Origin: Microvirga terrae
GTDB taxonomy: Bacteria > Pseudomonadota > Alphaproteobacteria > Rhizobiales > Beijerinckiaceae
Length of the DNA stretch: 64,000 bases
NCBI RefSeq assembly: GCF_013307435.2
Contig: NZ_CP102846.1
Coordinates: 1-64,000 of the forward strand
Direction: 5' to 3'
Shown: positions 32,774 to 41,407 of the stretch, piece after piece
Layout of the letters: every line of letters begins with the position of its first letter
Position numbering within the stretch: the stretch's first letter is position 1
Position numbers and translations under genes: made by a program
Notes under the pieces: generated by a model
Told to the model about the DNA's origin: nothing
The model's database searches: none
What the model saw: only the letters and a program-made list of their open reading frames with translations

Positions 32774-34015
32774 GTGGCCGTTCCTCAGCTGAAAGTGGAC
32801 GCCCCGCGGGTCGAAGCACTAGCATCTCCACCGGCACCCAAAGTCGACGATGCTTACATCGACATGCATGCCAAGGCTCTGTCCGAGGCTCTTCATCAGC
32901 AGCGCCTAGCCCTCTACCCGCCAGTTGCCCAGAAGACTCTCCGCAAGTTCACCTCTGGGGAGGTCGCCAAACTTATCGGGGTTGATGACGGGTACCTCCG
33001 ACAACTAGCCTTAGAGGAAAAAGGGCCACTGCCTGAGACCCTGCCCAACGGTCGACGCATGTACTCGCTCGAAGAGATCAATGCCCTGCGTACCTATCTG
33101 GATCAGAACGCCCGGGCGGGGCGGCGGTATCTGAAACATCGATCCGAGACCGAGCGCCTTCAGGTTATATCGTGCGTCAACTTTAAGGGCGGCAGTGCCA
33201 AGACCACAAGCGCGGCCCACCTTGCTCAATACCTGGCTCTCAATGGGTACAGAGTCCTCGCAATTGACCTCGACCCGCAGGCTAGTCTGTCAGCTCTCCA
33301 CGGTTACCAACCCGAATTCGACGTTCAGCCGAACGAGACCATTTACGGCTCGATCCGCTATGACGACGAGGCGCGCCATCCGAGCGAGATCATCCGACGT
33401 ACCTACATTCCGGGCCTCGATATTATCCCTGGTAATCTCGAGTTGATGGAGTTCGAACACGAAACTCCAATGGCCCTCACCAAGCGCCGACCGGGAGAAA
33501 CCAAGTTCTTCTCCCGACTGACGATGGCGCTCGACGAGGTTGCTGACAACTATGATGTAGTTGTTATCGACTGCCCGCCCCAGCTCGGATTTCTTACGTT
33601 AGCAGCTCTCAGTGCCTCGTCCTCACTGCTCGTAACAGTTCATCCTCAGATGCTCGATGTGATGTCGATGTCTCAGTTCCTCACAATGACCGCAGACCTC
33701 CTAAGGGTGGTGAAGGGCTTCGGCGGCACCGTCGAGTACGATTGGATGAGATACCTCGTCACTCGTTATGAACCAGGCGACGGTCCACAAAGCGGAATGG
33801 TCGAGTATCTCCGGAGCCTCTTCCCGGATTCTGTCTTGGAAAACCCGATGCTGAAAAGCACCGCAATCGCTGACGCCGGTATCAACAAGCAGACGATCTA
33901 CGAAGTCTCGCGAGACCAATTCACAAAATCGACCTACGACCGAGCAATCGACGCGATGAACAAGGTAAATGCTGAAATTGAGAGTCTAATCAAGAAGACA
34001 TGGGGGAGGGCATAA
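32774..34015 (+). CDS. repA: RepA: ParA-type partition ATPase of the repABC class
   Basis: 413 residues, start GTG with AGGAGAG upstream. Residues 50-115 hold a MerR-like helix-turn-helix (FTSGEVAKLIGVDDGYLRQL, GRRMYSLEEINALRTYLD). The ParA domain follows: deviant Walker A NFKGGSAKTTSAAHLAQYLA, VLAIDLDPQASLSALHG, and Walker B VVVIDCPPQLGF. RepA acts with RepB in plasmid segregation and represses its own operon. The repB start follows 2 bases after the RepA stop. Length and layout fit RepA of Rhizobiales megaplasmids. Confidence 0.95.
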   Translation: MAVPQLKVDAPRVEALASPPAPKVDDAYIDMHAKALSEALHQQRLALYPPVAQKTLRKFTSGEVAKLIGVDDGYLRQLALEEKGPLPETLPNGRRMYSLEEINALRTYLDQNARAGRRYLKHRSETERLQVISCVNFKGGSAKTTSAAHLAQYLALNGYRVLAIDLDPQASLSALHGYQPEFDVQPNETIYGSIRYDDEARHPSEIIRRTYIPGLDIIPGNLELMEFEHETPMALTKRRPGETKFFSRLTMALDEVADNYDVVVIDCPPQLGFLTLAALSASSSLLVTVHPQMLDVMSMSQFLTMTADLLRVVKGFGGTVEYDWMRYLVTRYEPGDGPQSGMVEYLRSLFPDSVLENPMLKSTAIADAGINKQTIYEVSRDQFTKSTYDRAIDAMNKVNAEIESLIKKTWGRA

Positions 34016-34017
34016 GC

Positions 34018-35172
34018 ATGACCGGTAAGAAATCCGTTCTGGGAAGACTCATGCCTCAAGTTGCTGCAGCATCAGCAACCGACCAGCCTTTACCTGCTTT
34101 CCCGAACCTGATCGCGGACGATCGTCATCACGACGGGCGTCCTATGGTGAGACTTGCGGGAGAGGGAGAACAATCCACGACGCAGGACATCCCGTCGAAT
34201 CCTGTCCAGGACTCATCGGGACCAGCTTCTCATCAACCTAACGCCATCACTCATTCCGAACGGAAGAGAGAATGGGGGATTAATCGCGCCAGCGGAGCCG
34301 CTCTAAGCAAGCTCACCGAATCTCTGGCAGTCGAAAACGAATTAAAAGCGGCAAAAGAGCAGCTCGAGGCCGGACAGATCATTGTCGATCTCGATCCGCA
34401 GCAGCTCGATAGTTCCTTCGTCCGAGATAGGATGGAGATTTCTGACGAGGCCATCGGCGAGCTTGCTGCTCTTATAAGAGAGCAAGGCCAGATTGTACCC
34501 ATTCTCGTTCGTCCTCATCCGACTGCCGCGGAACGCTACCAAATCGCCTACGGCCACCGGCGCGCCAAGGCAGCCGAACGGCTCGGAATAAAGGTCAAGG
34601 CTACTATCCGTAAGTTGACTGACGAAGAGCTGGTCATTGCTCAGGGGCAGGAAAACAACGCTCGCGTCGATCTAACTTTCATCGAAAGAGCCCGCTTCTT
34701 TATCGCCCTTAATTCCAAAGGCTTTAAGCGGAAGGTCATTCGTGAGGCCCTCTCCGTCAATGAAGGCGATCTGTCCTCTCTCATCGCCGTGGGATCTCGG
34801 ATTCCCATCGATATCATTGAGGCGATCGGACCCGCCCCAGCGATCGGACGTCCACGGTGGCGTGCTCTTATGGAGCTGCTTCAAGAGCAGTCGGCGGTGA
34901 AACGCGCCCGTCAGGCTCTGGGAGAGGACGGCATCAAAGTCTTGCCTTCTGACGAACGCTTTCGAGCCGTGATTGAGCGACTGCAGAAGAAGGAAGCGCC
35001 TAAAACCCAAATCTGGGAAGATCCCAAGGGGCGGCCACTTGCAAACATCGTCTTCACCGATACCAAATGCACCCTTCGGATCGACCAGCGTCAGGAGCCT
35101 GATTTCGCGAAATTCCTGGTCTCTAGGCTCTCGGAGCTATACCGCGAATTTGAGCAGCAAAAGGCCGAATGA
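34018..35172 (+). CDS. repB: RepB: ParB-type centromere-binding protein
   Basis: 384 residues starting MTGKKSVLGRLMPQVAAASA. ParB N-terminal domain: GQIVPILVRPHPTAAERYQI, AYGHRRAKAAERLGIKV and VIAQGQENNARVDLTFIERA. Helix-turn-helix: VIREALSVNEGDLSSLIAVG. The N-terminal 100 residues are linker-like and probably contact RepA. It is expected to bind the palindromes CTTTGCAGCTGCAAAG around the operon. A strong terminator follows and no repC is present downstream. Confidence 0.95.
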   Translation: MTGKKSVLGRLMPQVAAASATDQPLPAFPNLIADDRHHDGRPMVRLAGEGEQSTTQDIPSNPVQDSSGPASHQPNAITHSERKREWGINRASGAALSKLTESLAVENELKAAKEQLEAGQIIVDLDPQQLDSSFVRDRMEISDEAIGELAALIREQGQIVPILVRPHPTAAERYQIAYGHRRAKAAERLGIKVKATIRKLTDEELVIAQGQENNARVDLTFIERARFFIALNSKGFKRKVIREALSVNEGDLSSLIAVGSRIPIDIIEAIGPAPAIGRPRWRALMELLQEQSAVKRARQALGEDGIKVLPSDERFRAVIERLQKKEAPKTQIWEDPKGRPLANIVFTDTKCTLRIDQRQEPDFAKFLVSRLSELYREFEQQKAE

Positions 35173-35183
35173 CACCATTGTAG

Positions 35184-35211
35184 GCAGGGCAGGGCGAGAG
35201 CCCTGCTTTTT
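35184..35211 (+). terminator. Rho-independent terminator after repB
   Basis: GCAGGGC and GCCCTGC form a 7-bp stem with a 9-base loop followed by TTTTT. It starts 12 bases after the repB stop, so repAB transcription ends here. This is also where repABC plasmids carry the antisense RNA gene; none is evident. Confidence 0.8.
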
Positions 35212-35665
35212 CCCATTCGAGGAAGCATAGAGAACTTTGCAGCTGCAAAGCAGGCGACCAATTCCTCCCGCTGTCTCCCAAAGCCGGCAGCGAGCGTAGG
35301 AGGGGAGGGCATGAGTTTGTAGGATTTGCTGTTCACGGACGAGGTTCAGTACACACTCTGATATTGCGTTCAATTGATCGTTTGAAGACGTCTCTTAAGT
35401 CATTCTGTTAACCAGCGGGTGAGGGGAGGGCTATCCCGGCGTCCAAGAAAATGCTTCGAAAACAAAGGTTTTAGCGGCTTGGCTGAGGAGGAGAGGCCGA
35501 CACAAGCCTCAGTGATCAGTTCCCAAACGAAGCAGCTCACGATGCCGTCCGAGAAGACAGCGCACATTCTAACGCCACGCCGTAGTCAGAACCTTTTTAG
35601 CTTCCTCTGTTGCGAAACCAACTAGCTATATCAAAAGCTTAGCTGTCGCGGTGAAGCGTGCGCCA
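35212..35665. other. Region after repB, no repC
   Basis: Contains parS-like palindrome 5 and otherwise nothing I can support. In repABC replicons repC, the replication initiator, would begin about 150-200 bases after repB. No frame here or on the other side of the IS66 block resembles RepC. A weak plus-strand frame at 35419-35625 lacks protein character. Confidence 0.5.
35235..35250. promoter_or_regulatory. parS-like palindrome 5 (CTTTGCAGCTGCAAAG)
   Basis: Perfect palindrome identical to number 3, the only one downstream of repAB, 24 bases past the terminator. Confidence 0.7.
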
Positions 35666-36319
35666 GCTACTGGATGAAGCCGCCACCTGGGGTGCGCTCC
35701 GGCATCACGGGCTGATGGCGAGCACGGTTGTGGTCTCCGACGATGCCGGCCAGTTCCGGGTGGCCACGCACGCCCTGTGTTGGATTCATGCCGAGCGCCA
35801 CCTGCAGAAGCTGATGCCGGCCTCGCCCAAGCAGGCCAAAGCCGTTGAGCTGGTGCGCGAGGCAATCTGGTGCTTTTACCGCAGCCTGAAGCTGTGGAAG
35901 CAGAGCCCCTCGCCGGGTGGGGAGAGGGCCTTCCGGCGGCAGTTTGACCGGATCTTTGGCCTGCGCACGGGCTACCAGGAGCTCGACGAGTTGCTGGCCC
36001 GGCTGGCGCGGCGCAAGGCCGAACTGCTGCGGGTGCTCGAGCGTCCCGAGATCCCGTTGCACACCAATGCGTCGGAGAACGACCTGCGGGCGTGGGTGAT
36101 CAAGCGCAAGATCTCCGGCGGCACGATGAGCGCCGATGGCCGCCTGGCACGCGACGTGATGCTGGGGCTTGCGAAGACCTGCCGCAAGCTCGGGCTGTCG
36201 TTCTTCACCTATCTCGGGGACCGGCTCGGCCTGAATGGGGATCAGCCGAAGATCCCGCCCCTTGCCGACCTCGTCGTCCGGGCAGCCTAAGGCCCGCCCC
36301 CTAATCTGCCCCGCTTACA
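35666..36319 (+). mobile_element. Partial IS66-type element (3' part of transposase plus right end)
   Basis: The last 208 residues or so of an IS66-type transposase (from EAATWGALRHHGLMASTVVV to PPLADLVVRAA at 36290), with about 15 differences from the intact copy at 36392-38041. The similarity begins abruptly near 35666. After the stop comes CTGCCCCGCTTAC ending at 36318; the reverse complement begins GTAAGCGG, like known IS66-family ends. The 5' two thirds are lost, so it cannot transpose by itself. Confidence 0.75.
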
Positions 36320-36329
36320 GCTTTCGGAG
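36301..36329. repeat. IS66-type end sequence, direct repeat copy 1
   Basis: CTAATCTGCCCCGCTTAC followed by AGCTTTCGGAG. Repeated in the same orientation at 38871-38900 (AAATCTGCTCCGCTTAC then GCTTTCGGAG). The two flank the intact transposase and the beta-barrel gene. Confidence 0.7.
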
Positions 36330-36391
36330 TAATCGGGGCATTTTGGGGGGCGCCGTTTCCCTCAGAAGAGGATCCGTGATTCAATCCGGAT

Positions 36392-38041
36392 ATGAACTCG
36401 CCCGGTGGTCCCACCAAGCCCCTGTCCTCGAGGGCCCTACGCGAGCTGGTCACGGATCTGGCCGGCAAGATTGAGAGACTGGAGCAGGATCTCTCGCAGC
36501 TGTGGACCCACAATCACGCTCTGCAGCACGAGGTCGAACAGCTGCGTTTCGACAACAGCACCCTGCGCCGCGACAACCAAGCCCTGAAGGACGAGATCGC
36601 AAGGCTCAAGCACCTGCCGCCGCGCCCGCCCTTCAAAGCCTCCGGCATGGACAAAGCCACCCAGCCGCAGCCTGCCAAACCGGGACGACGCCCCGGCCGT
36701 GGTGCCAAACGGGATCGGGTCACCCGCGAGGTCACGATCCGGGCCGAAGTGCCAGCCGGCTCGCGCTTCAAAGGCTACAAGACCGTGGTGCACCGGGATC
36801 TGGTGCTGGTTGCCGAGGTGGTGCGCTACAAGCGGGAACGCTGGGTGATGCCCGAGGGCCAGACCCTCATTGCGCCGCTGCCGGCCGGCATCACCGGCGG
36901 GTTCGGTCCCGGCGTGCGCCGGTTCTGCCTCGCCTTGCACACGCAAGGCCAGGTCACCACCGAACGCCTGACTGATCTGCTCAACGGCATCGGCCTGGCG
37001 ATCTCCAAGCGCGAGGTCGTGCGCCTGCTCACAACCGATCTGGAGCTGTTCGAACAGGAAGACCGCGCGATCCTGCAAGCCGGCCTGACCGCCTCGCCGT
37101 ACCTCACCGTTGATGACACCGGCGCACGTCATGCTCGCCGTGCCGCGGTGACCACCCAGATCGGCGGTGAGCGATTTTGCGTCTTTCGCACCAGCCGGTC
37201 GAAATCGCGCCTGAACTTCCTGTCGCTGCTGCGGTCCGGCTGTGACGAGTATGTCGTCAACGAAGCCGCGCTGGATTATTTGCGCCGGCAGCTGGTCGAG
37301 GCCACCGTGATCGCCCGCTTGACCAAGCTCCAGGGCCAGGTGTTCCGCTCGGATCTGGAATGGCTGGAACAGCTGGCGCGGTGCTCGATCAACATCTTCG
37401 ACCGGCCCCTGCTCCAAACCTTGAACGAAGCCGCCACCTGGGGGGCGCTCCGGCATCACGGGCTGATGGCCAACACCGTCGTGGTCTCTGACGATGCCGG
37501 CCAGTTTCGGGTGGCCACGCACGCCCTGTGCTGGGTTCATGCCGAGCGGCACCTGCAAAAACTGATGCCGGCCTCGCCCAAGCAGGCCCAGGCGGTGGAG
37601 TTGGTCCGCGAGGCGATTTGGTGCTTTTACCGCAGCCTGAAGCTGTGGAAGCAAAGCCCCTCGCCAGGTGGGGAGCGGGCCTTCCGGTGGCAGTTTGACC
37701 GGATCTTTGGCCTGCGCACGGGCTACAAGGAGCTCGACGACTTGCTGGCCCGCCTGGCGCGGAGGAAGACCGAACTGCTGCGGGTGCTCGAGCGGCCCGA
37801 GATCCCGCTGCACACCAATGCCTCCGAGAACGACCTGCGCGCCTGGGTGATCAAGCGCAAGATCTCCGGCGGCACCATGAGTGCGGATGGCCGCATGGCG
37901 CGTGATGTGATGCTGGGGCTGTCGAAGACCTGCCGCAAGCTCGGGCTGGCGTTCTTCACCTATCTCGGGGACAGACTGGGACTGAATGGGGATCGGCCAA
38001 GGATCCCGCCGCTCGCCGACCTCATCATCAGAGTAGCCTGA
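36392..38041 (+). CDS. IS66-type transposase, full length
   Basis: 549 residues. N-terminal coiled coil (LVTDLAGKIERLEQDLSQLW to DEIARLKHLPP), a basic linker with KPGRRPGRGAKRDRVTR, then the DDE domain: ASPYLTVDDTGARHARRAAV, VVVSDDAGQFRVATHALCWV with HAERHLQKLM, and LHTNASENDLRAWVIKRKIS with the Glu. No tnpA or tnpB accessory genes are nearby, as in the single-gene branch of this family. The sequence after its stop differs from that after the partial copy, so its own right end was probably lost. Confidence 0.92.
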   Translation: MNSPGGPTKPLSSRALRELVTDLAGKIERLEQDLSQLWTHNHALQHEVEQLRFDNSTLRRDNQALKDEIARLKHLPPRPPFKASGMDKATQPQPAKPGRRPGRGAKRDRVTREVTIRAEVPAGSRFKGYKTVVHRDLVLVAEVVRYKRERWVMPEGQTLIAPLPAGITGGFGPGVRRFCLALHTQGQVTTERLTDLLNGIGLAISKREVVRLLTTDLELFEQEDRAILQAGLTASPYLTVDDTGARHARRAAVTTQIGGERFCVFRTSRSKSRLNFLSLLRSGCDEYVVNEAALDYLRRQLVEATVIARLTKLQGQVFRSDLEWLEQLARCSINIFDRPLLQTLNEAATWGALRHHGLMANTVVVSDDAGQFRVATHALCWVHAERHLQKLMPASPKQAQAVELVREAIWCFYRSLKLWKQSPSPGGERAFRWQFDRIFGLRTGYKELDDLLARLARRKTELLRVLERPEIPLHTNASENDLRAWVIKRKISGGTMSADGRMARDVMLGLSKTCRKLGLAFFTYLGDRLGLNGDRPRIPPLADLIIRVA

Positions 38042-38137
38042 GGCCGCCTTGCACACCACCGCCGCATCGTCGCCGCCCGGCGGACAATTGTTGTCGGCGC
38101 CGCTTGTCCCTTCACCTGTAAACAGAAAGGTTCCGTC

Positions 38138-38803
38138 ATGACGCCTTCACCTATGACTGCCCTCACAGACGTTTTCACCGAACCCAGCGACGTCGACCCG
38201 GAAACGCTCAACAATCTGGGTCCTTTGCGGCGGCTGGCTGGGCGCTGGCGCGCACGCAAAGGGGTCGACCTCAACCCGAAGGCGGACGGTCCGGAGCGGC
38301 GCGTGTTCATCGAGACCATCGACTTCCAGGCGATCGATCCGCAGACCAACGGGCCGCAGTTGCTCTACGGCCTGCGCTACCACATCCACATCACGACCGA
38401 GGAGGAGGACATCACCTTCCACGATCAGGTCGGCTATTGGCTCTGGGAGCCGGCGACCGGCCTCGTCATGCAGACCATCGCCATTCCCCGCGGGCAAGTC
38501 GCCCTCGCGGCGGGCCAGACGACACCCGATTCCGACGAGATCGTCGTGACGGCGACCCGTGGGCAGACCGGATACGGCATCTGCTCGACAACCTTTCTGG
38601 AGCAGGCGTTCCGCACGGACACCTACAAGATCACGATTACCTTCCATCCGGACGGGAGCTGGAGCTATGTGACCGATACCGAACTGCTGGTGCATGGCCG
38701 GGACACACCTTTTGCTCATCAGGACCGAAACACGCTCCATCGGGTCGGTGAGGCGAGGCCCAATCCCCTGGCGTTGATTTTAGCCAAGCGGAAGGCAGGT
38801 TGA
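38138..38803 (+). CDS. FABP/nitrobindin-like heme-binding beta-barrel protein
   Basis: 221 residues. LNNLGPLRRLAGRWRARKGV, then ETIDFQAIDPQTNGPQLLYG, FHDQVGYWLWEPATGLVMQT and a C-terminal WSYVTDTELLV follow the order of DUF1794/THAP4-type barrel proteins, which bind heme or small ligands. The barrel start motif GxWxGxG is GRWRARK here, so heme binding is not assured. ATG at 38153 is an alternative start. The gene sits between two IS66-type end sequences and may have been carried in with them. Confidence 0.8.
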   Translation: MTPSPMTALTDVFTEPSDVDPETLNNLGPLRRLAGRWRARKGVDLNPKADGPERRVFIETIDFQAIDPQTNGPQLLYGLRYHIHITTEEEDITFHDQVGYWLWEPATGLVMQTIAIPRGQVALAAGQTTPDSDEIVVTATRGQTGYGICSTTFLEQAFRTDTYKITITFHPDGSWSYVTDTELLVHGRDTPFAHQDRNTLHRVGEARPNPLALILAKRKAG

Positions 38804-38870
38804 GCGGAATGGCGCGGGCGGGCGTCGCTTCGTAGCGAACCTTCTCTGCACAACGGTTCAAGCTAGCGCC

Positions 38871-38900
38871 CCCAAATCTGCTCCGCTTACGCTTTCGGAG
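38871..38900. repeat. IS66-type end sequence, direct repeat copy 2
   Basis: Same orientation as 36301-36329. No transposase sequence directly precedes it, so it is a solitary end left by deletion or the right end of a composite that includes the beta-barrel gene. The next 218 bases (38901-39118) hold no gene. Confidence 0.65.
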
Positions 38901-39118
38901 GGACGCGAGGTTTGGATAACTTGGGTGAGAGAAGCCTTGCTGAGATCGATATGGCTTCTGCTGTGACCGTGAAGGTAGGGCAGGGGACCGAGAACTGCTC
39001 GCTGGACATTCACGACAGTCGGAGAGCGGAGGGTAGGGGTCTGGGTAAAGGTGGAGCGCGACCGCGCAGGAGGCGACGTGGCGGCTGGTAGCGCATCTGC
39101 CTGAAGATGAGCGGCCCG

Positions 39119-39444
39119 TCAGGCGATCCTGCCGGCCAGCTCCGTCTCGCGTGTCAGGGTCGTGATCCGGTCGCGTCCCGCCGACTTGGCGAGATAAAGG
39201 GCCTGATCTGCCCGGTGCACAATCGCCTCGGCGCTATCCGAGGCGGACGCAGCAGTGAGCCCGGCGCTGGCCGTGTAGACGATGCTCGACCGGCCGCTGC
39301 CGCGCGGCAGGAGTGGGATGTCCGCATGGAGCCTGTGAAGCAGTTCCTCCGCCTCGCCGATGTCCAAGCCCGGCAGGAGCAGCATGAACTCCTCACCACC
39401 GATCCGGCCGAACGAGCCGGCGTTTCCAAGGCGGTGCCGCACCA
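39119..39444 (-). pseudogene. Diguanylate cyclase (GGDEF) 3' fragment cut by IS6-type element
   Basis: The remnant reads LVRHRLGNAGSFGRIGGEEF, then MLLLPGLDIGEAEELLHRLH, TASAGLTAASASDSAEAIVH and RADQALYLAKSAGRDRITTL: the second half of a GGDEF domain with its GGEEF active site. The first half, with the metal-binding Asp, and any sensor domain are gone. The break is exactly at the IS left end (39445), and the missing part is not on the other side. Confidence 0.88.
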
Positions 39445-40270
39445 GGGTACTGTCAAGTTGGCATAGGTCGGCGCCTATGGCAGGGTTTCGGGCATGAGCA
39501 CCACGTCCAACCCGTACCGCGGCTACCGCTTTCCGGCTGAAATCATCAACCAGGCGGTCTGGTTGTATCACTGCTTCAGCCTGAGCCTACGTGACGTTGA
39601 GCTGATCTTGGCGGCGCGAGGCATCATCGTCAGCTACGAGACCATCCGCGCGTGGAGCATGCGGTTCGGACGGGCCCACGCAAAGACTCTCAAGAGGCGG
39701 CGGCCGAAACCTGGCGACAAATGGTTTCTGGACGAGGTGTTCGTCCGCATCCGCGGCAAACTGCACTACCTCTGGCGAGCTGTTGATCAGCACGGCAACG
39801 TGCTCGACGTCCTGGTCCAGAGCCGCCGCGACACGAAGGCGGCGAAGCGCTTCTTTCGCAAGCTGCTGAAGGGTTTGTGCTACACGCCCAGAGTCATCGT
39901 GACGGACAAACTTGGCTCCTATGGCGCTGCCAAACGCGAGATCCTGCCGGGTGTTGAACATCGGCAGAGCCGATACCTGAACAACCGCTGTGAAGTCTCG
40001 CACCAACCAACCCGACGACGTGAGCGCCACATGCGGCGGTTCCAGTCAGTCCGGCAGGCCCAGCAGTTTCTCGCCACTCATGCTCCGATCCACAATCACT
40101 TCCAGCTCCGCCGTCATCGCCTCTCCGCCAGTGAGCACCGGGCTGCGCGGGATCGCGCCTTCGCTACGTGGCGCGATGCGACTGGTATTGCCCTCACGTA
40201 GCAACCGAAGCTGACCTCACGGTTCTACTCGCGCCAGCTTTGTCCATGTTGCGTCAAGTTGACAGTGCCC
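39445..40270 (+). mobile_element. IS6-family insertion sequence
   Basis: 826 bp. Ends GGGTACTGTCAAGTTGGC (left) and, reversed, GGGCACTGTCAACTTGAC (right) form terminal inverted repeats with one transposase gene between. Flanking 8-base strings differ (CCGCACCA at the left, TAGCGTTG at the right), so no target duplication. The left flank is a GGDEF gene, the right flank the duplicated small-gene module, which points to recombination or deletion at the IS. Confidence 0.85.
39494..40201 (+). CDS. IS6-family transposase
   Basis: 235 residues: RFPAEIINQAVWLYHCFSLS, LRDVELILAARGIIVSYETI, then the DDE core KWFLDEVFVRIRGKLHYLWR, RVIVTDKLGSYGAAKREI and the Glu in RRRERHMRRFQS. Length is normal for the family and the frame is intact, so it is probably active. 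IS6 elements move by replicative transposition and often cause deletions next to themselves. Confidence 0.95.
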   Translation: MSTTSNPYRGYRFPAEIINQAVWLYHCFSLSLRDVELILAARGIIVSYETIRAWSMRFGRAHAKTLKRRRPKPGDKWFLDEVFVRIRGKLHYLWRAVDQHGNVLDVLVQSRRDTKAAKRFFRKLLKGLCYTPRVIVTDKLGSYGAAKREILPGVEHRQSRYLNNRCEVSHQPTRRRERHMRRFQSVRQAQQFLATHAPIHNHFQLRRHRLSASEHRAARDRAFATWRDATGIALT

Positions 40271-40596
40271 TAGCGTTGGTCGGGTGGTTCGTTGCGCCAG
40301 CTCTGTGGGGTGGCTGGCAGCTCGCCCGTGACGTCCACGTGGGCAACGTCGCTTGCCGAACGCAGTGCTTTCTCAGAGAACCTGAGATCGAGGAGGCGGC
40401 CACCGTCCGTGAGGAGCTGGACGTCCCTGCGGCCGAACACGTCCTTGAGAATGGCGGCAGATAGCTGGATTTCGCCGCAACACGTAACTCCGAGCGGTTT
40501 CGTGACGAAGCCATCGAAATCATAGGATGCCCGTGCAATGTGCACGCCGTTGCACCGCAGTGCGCCATTTCCTGAGAGCCTGCCGAGATAGTGCAT
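40270..40596 (-). CDS. Hypothetical protein with YLGRLSGNG start, copy 2
   Basis: 108 residues starting MHYLGRLSGNGALRCNGVHI. It is nearly identical to the protein at 3731-4039 up to SWRN, where copy 1 has its stop TGA. Here the bases read GAA, adding EPPDQR, and the stop TAG uses bases at the very edge of the IS6-type element (40270-40272). So the 3' end of this copy is altered. Unknown function. Confidence 0.7.
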   Translation of the reverse strand: MHYLGRLSGNGALRCNGVHIARASYDFDGFVTKPLGVTCCGEIQLSAAILKDVFGRRDVQLLTDGGRLLDLRFSEKALRSASDVAHVDVTGELPATPQSWRNEPPDQR

Positions 40597-40612
40597 AACC
40601 GACCCCTGTGAG

Positions 40613-40888
40613 CTATCGAGTCTGGGGCTGCGCTTGTCCATCAGCCTCCAGGGCAGCTGCGAGTTCTGCTGAGCTGACATGGAAAACCTGAGTCGGACTA
40701 CCCAAGGACGAGATCGCCGGAATGTGCAGCATTGTGGCTGTGCGTTGGAAGGCCAGGAATGAAAGACCGAGGATCTCTTCCTCATCTGTCACAAGCCGGT
40801 AGGTTCCTGCTGGCTGAGGGCGGTCGAGAGAGGTCAACGTGAACGGGCGCGTGAAAGTGACCGTCGTCTCAGTGGTTCGGATCGCCAT
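40613..40888 (-). CDS. Hypothetical protein, copy 2 of duplicated module
   Basis: 91 residues starting MAIRTTETTVTFTRPFTLTS, with the same TGAGGTG ribosome site as copy 1. Differences from copy 1 (3439-3714) are scattered and mostly conservative, as expected for a gene under selection in both copies. It lies 16 bases upstream of the 40596 gene. Confidence 0.75.
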   Translation of the reverse strand: MAIRTTETTVTFTRPFTLTSLDRPQPAGTYRLVTDEEEILGLSFLAFQRTATMLHIPAISSLGSPTQVFHVSSAELAAALEADGQAQPQTR

Positions 40889-40898
40889 GATGTGCACC

Positions 40899-41036
40899 TC
40901 ATCCCTTTTTCTTCGGTGGACTGATCGGGGACAGCATTCCCCTGGTCATCACGACCGGCGTCGCCTCAGCTACCGGCTGCTTCTTCGCCTTGGGCTTTCG
41001 GATCTCCCGATTGCTGCGCTTTTGTCCTTTGGCCAT
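40899..41036 (-). CDS. Basic small protein MAKGQ type (45 aa), intact copy
   Basis: MAKGQKRSNREIRKPKAKKQ, then PVAEATPVVMTRGMLSPISP and PKKKG. AGGAGG lies 5 bases before this ATG. It is Lys/Arg-rich and probably unstructured. The copy at 3291 carries TGA in place of the Arg codon CGA at position 13. Similar MAKGQ proteins occur in many alphaproteobacteria without known function. Confidence 0.7.
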   Translation of the reverse strand: MAKGQKRSNREIRKPKAKKQPVAEATPVVMTRGMLSPISPPKKKG

Positions 41037-41407
41037 CATGGCCTCCTGTGAACCGGATCGATTGCTGGGGTCAGCGGCAAGGCTTTGTCTCGAGTACTTG
41101 CAGGCGTCTCACGTTCTGCCCTTGCGCGCTGAGAGCCTTCTGCTCAGGCACATGGAGAGCCTCCTCGCAGAACACATCCTCTCAGGCCAAGGTTGGCCGG
41201 AAATATAAATAGCCGCGAATAATGAGCCTGTCCTAACTAACATAGAGACATAAAAGAGAATTACATCCGCCCCAATAAATAAAATGCAAAACAGGTGGTT
41301 GTTGTATCTAATGTTTTTACAAACGAGTATGCTGCTTGATTGATGGTCCGCTTGATGACTAGGCGCTTTTACCTAGCAGTCTGCCTGACTATCGGAGGAG
41401 CTCCGCA
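41037..41407. other. Intergenic, AT-rich
   Basis: No gene recognised. The stretch 41205-41345 is AT-rich (AATAAATAAAATGCAAAAC and similar), in contrast to the GC-rich neighbourhood. It lies between divergent small genes and should hold their promoters. Confidence 0.4.

Noticed and set aside
35419..35625. Frame after repB as a possible RepC start
   Set aside because: Short, no likeness to RepC, composition not protein-like.
36437..38059. A 540-codon minus-strand frame opposite the IS66-type transposase
   Set aside because: It mirrors the codon bias of the transposase gene, has no domain pattern and starts and ends with it; an antisense artefact of high GC.
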